A stretch of DNA of 64,000 nt from Pseudoclavibacter chungangensis (GTDB lineage: Bacteria > Actinomycetota > Actinomycetes > Actinomycetales > Microbacteriaceae). Shown piece after piece: positions 63,584-64,000 of this stretch (positions are counted from its first letter, which is position 1; the number at the start of each line of letters is the position of its first letter). Where the stretch lies: NCBI RefSeq assembly GCF_013410545.1, contig NZ_JACCFV010000001.1, positions 744,001 to 808,000 of the forward strand. The letters are read 5' to 3'. A program made the translations under genes and the position numbers. The notes under the pieces are model-generated. The model did no database searches. It saw only the letters and a program-made list of their open reading frames with translations, and was not told the DNA's origin.

Positions 63584-64000
63584 TCACTCCGTCGTCGCTG
63601 GGGCTCCCTGGATCGACATCGGGTTCGTCAGCTCGGCGGCCGCCGCGATGAGTGCCGCCCCGATCTCCGCGATGCGGGCCTCGTCGGCGAGCTCGGTCGG
63701 GATCGCGACACCGAGGGCGAAGGCGGGGTCGCTCGGCAGCCACGGGTCGAGCGGGACGGCGATGCCCGAGACGCCACCGACCGACTCGTTCGCGTCGACC
63801 GCGTAGCCCCGCTCGCGCGCGAGGCGCACCTTCGCGAGCAGCCCGTCGAGGTCGACGACGCTGTTCTCGGTGAGCCTCGGGAACGGCACCGAATCGCGCA
63901 GGAGCTCGGCGATCTCGTCGTCGTCGAGCCGCATGAGCAGGGCGTTCCCGCTCGCCGAGAGGGCCGCCGGCAACCTCGAGCCGAGCGGTGTGCCCAGGCG
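63584..64000 (-). CDS. IclR-family regulator, C-terminal part (cut by the window end)
   Basis: The visible 138 residues are the effector-binding domain of an IclR regulator: RLGTPLGSRLPAALSASGNALL, a family signature (LGSRLPA...GxALL), then a ligand-binding region with VRLARERGYAVDANESVGGVSGIAVPL and the C-terminal ELADEARIAEIGAALIAAA. The N-terminal winged helix lies beyond base 64000. It is adjacent to, and in the same direction as, the idonate/gluconate operon, with an inverted repeat between, so it probably represses that operon. Confidence 0.88.
   Translation of the reverse strand, partial: RLGTPLGSRLPAALSASGNALLMRLDDDEIAELLRDSVPFPRLTENSVVDLDGLLAKVRLARERGYAVDANESVGGVSGIAVPLDPWLPSDPAFALGVAIPTELADEARIAEIGAALIAAAAELTNPMSIQGAPATTE

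Overview
The window is about 70% GC, densely coded and actinobacterial. A mycothiol-conjugate amidase (Mca), DUF501, DUF4307, a PIN-PhoH protein and many genes that appear to start at or near the transcript 5' end (TANNNT, 6-7 bases, start codon) fit Micrococcales, most likely Microbacteriaceae. The family is inferred from gene content; no marker was compared with a database.

Layout. Positions 1-12.9 kb hold prs, a long chimeric protein with a degenerate thiamine-diphosphate-enzyme fold, metF-metE, gnd (opposite strand), a membrane protein, rplY, pth and dtd. Positions 13.0-15.5 kb hold a two-gene operon (MmgE/PrpD-family protein and ComA-like phosphosulfolactate synthase) behind a DtxR/IdeR-like iron box and a second dyad. 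Positions 15.6-22.0 kb carry a complete mevalonate operon, mvk-mvaD-pmk-fni-mvaA-mvaS, with overlapping genes. A YrdC-domain protein follows, then, on the other strand, a 975-residue kinase/M23-like/aminotransferase fusion and a repeat-rich spacer. Positions 26.4-42.7 kb hold a UvrD-like helicase, a toxin-antitoxin pair with a broken toxin, mfd, mazG, an ABC exporter pair, hisS, an acetyltransferase, eno, ftsB, DUF501 and ndh. A short remnant of an integrated element (42.8-44.45 kb) starts at tRNA-Leu(UAA). It contains an integrase fragment and a lipoprotein gene, and ends at a degraded copy of the tRNA 3' half. Positions 44.5-49.7 kb hold an SDR-MerR operon with a MerR-type promoter and a diaminopropionate ammonia-lyase/M20 amidohydrolase locus (the hydrolase broken by TAG) divergent from a LysR regulator. 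Positions 49.7-58.9 kb hold lemA, an AI-2E family transporter, ilvA, greA, DUF4307, mca, a hemolysin III-like protein, uppS and phoH2. The last 5 kb is an idonate/gluconate catabolic operon (MFS, gluconate 5-dehydrogenase, FAH-family protein, idonate dehydrogenase, gluconokinase) behind an IclR regulator cut by the window edge.

How the genes connect. The mevalonate operon makes IPP/DMAPP, which UppS uses for the undecaprenyl carrier. GntK makes 6-phosphogluconate, the substrate of Gnd near the other end of the window. prs, rplY, pth, mfd, mazG, eno, ftsB and DUF501 form a backbone seen in many actinobacteria; the mevalonate operon, the iron-box operon and the fusion gene sit between pth/dtd and mfd.

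Most unusual items: the degenerate TPP-fold chimera, three copies of a long palindrome, the iron-box MmgE/PrpD-ComA operon, the tRNA-bounded element remnant, and two genes broken by in-frame TAG codons.
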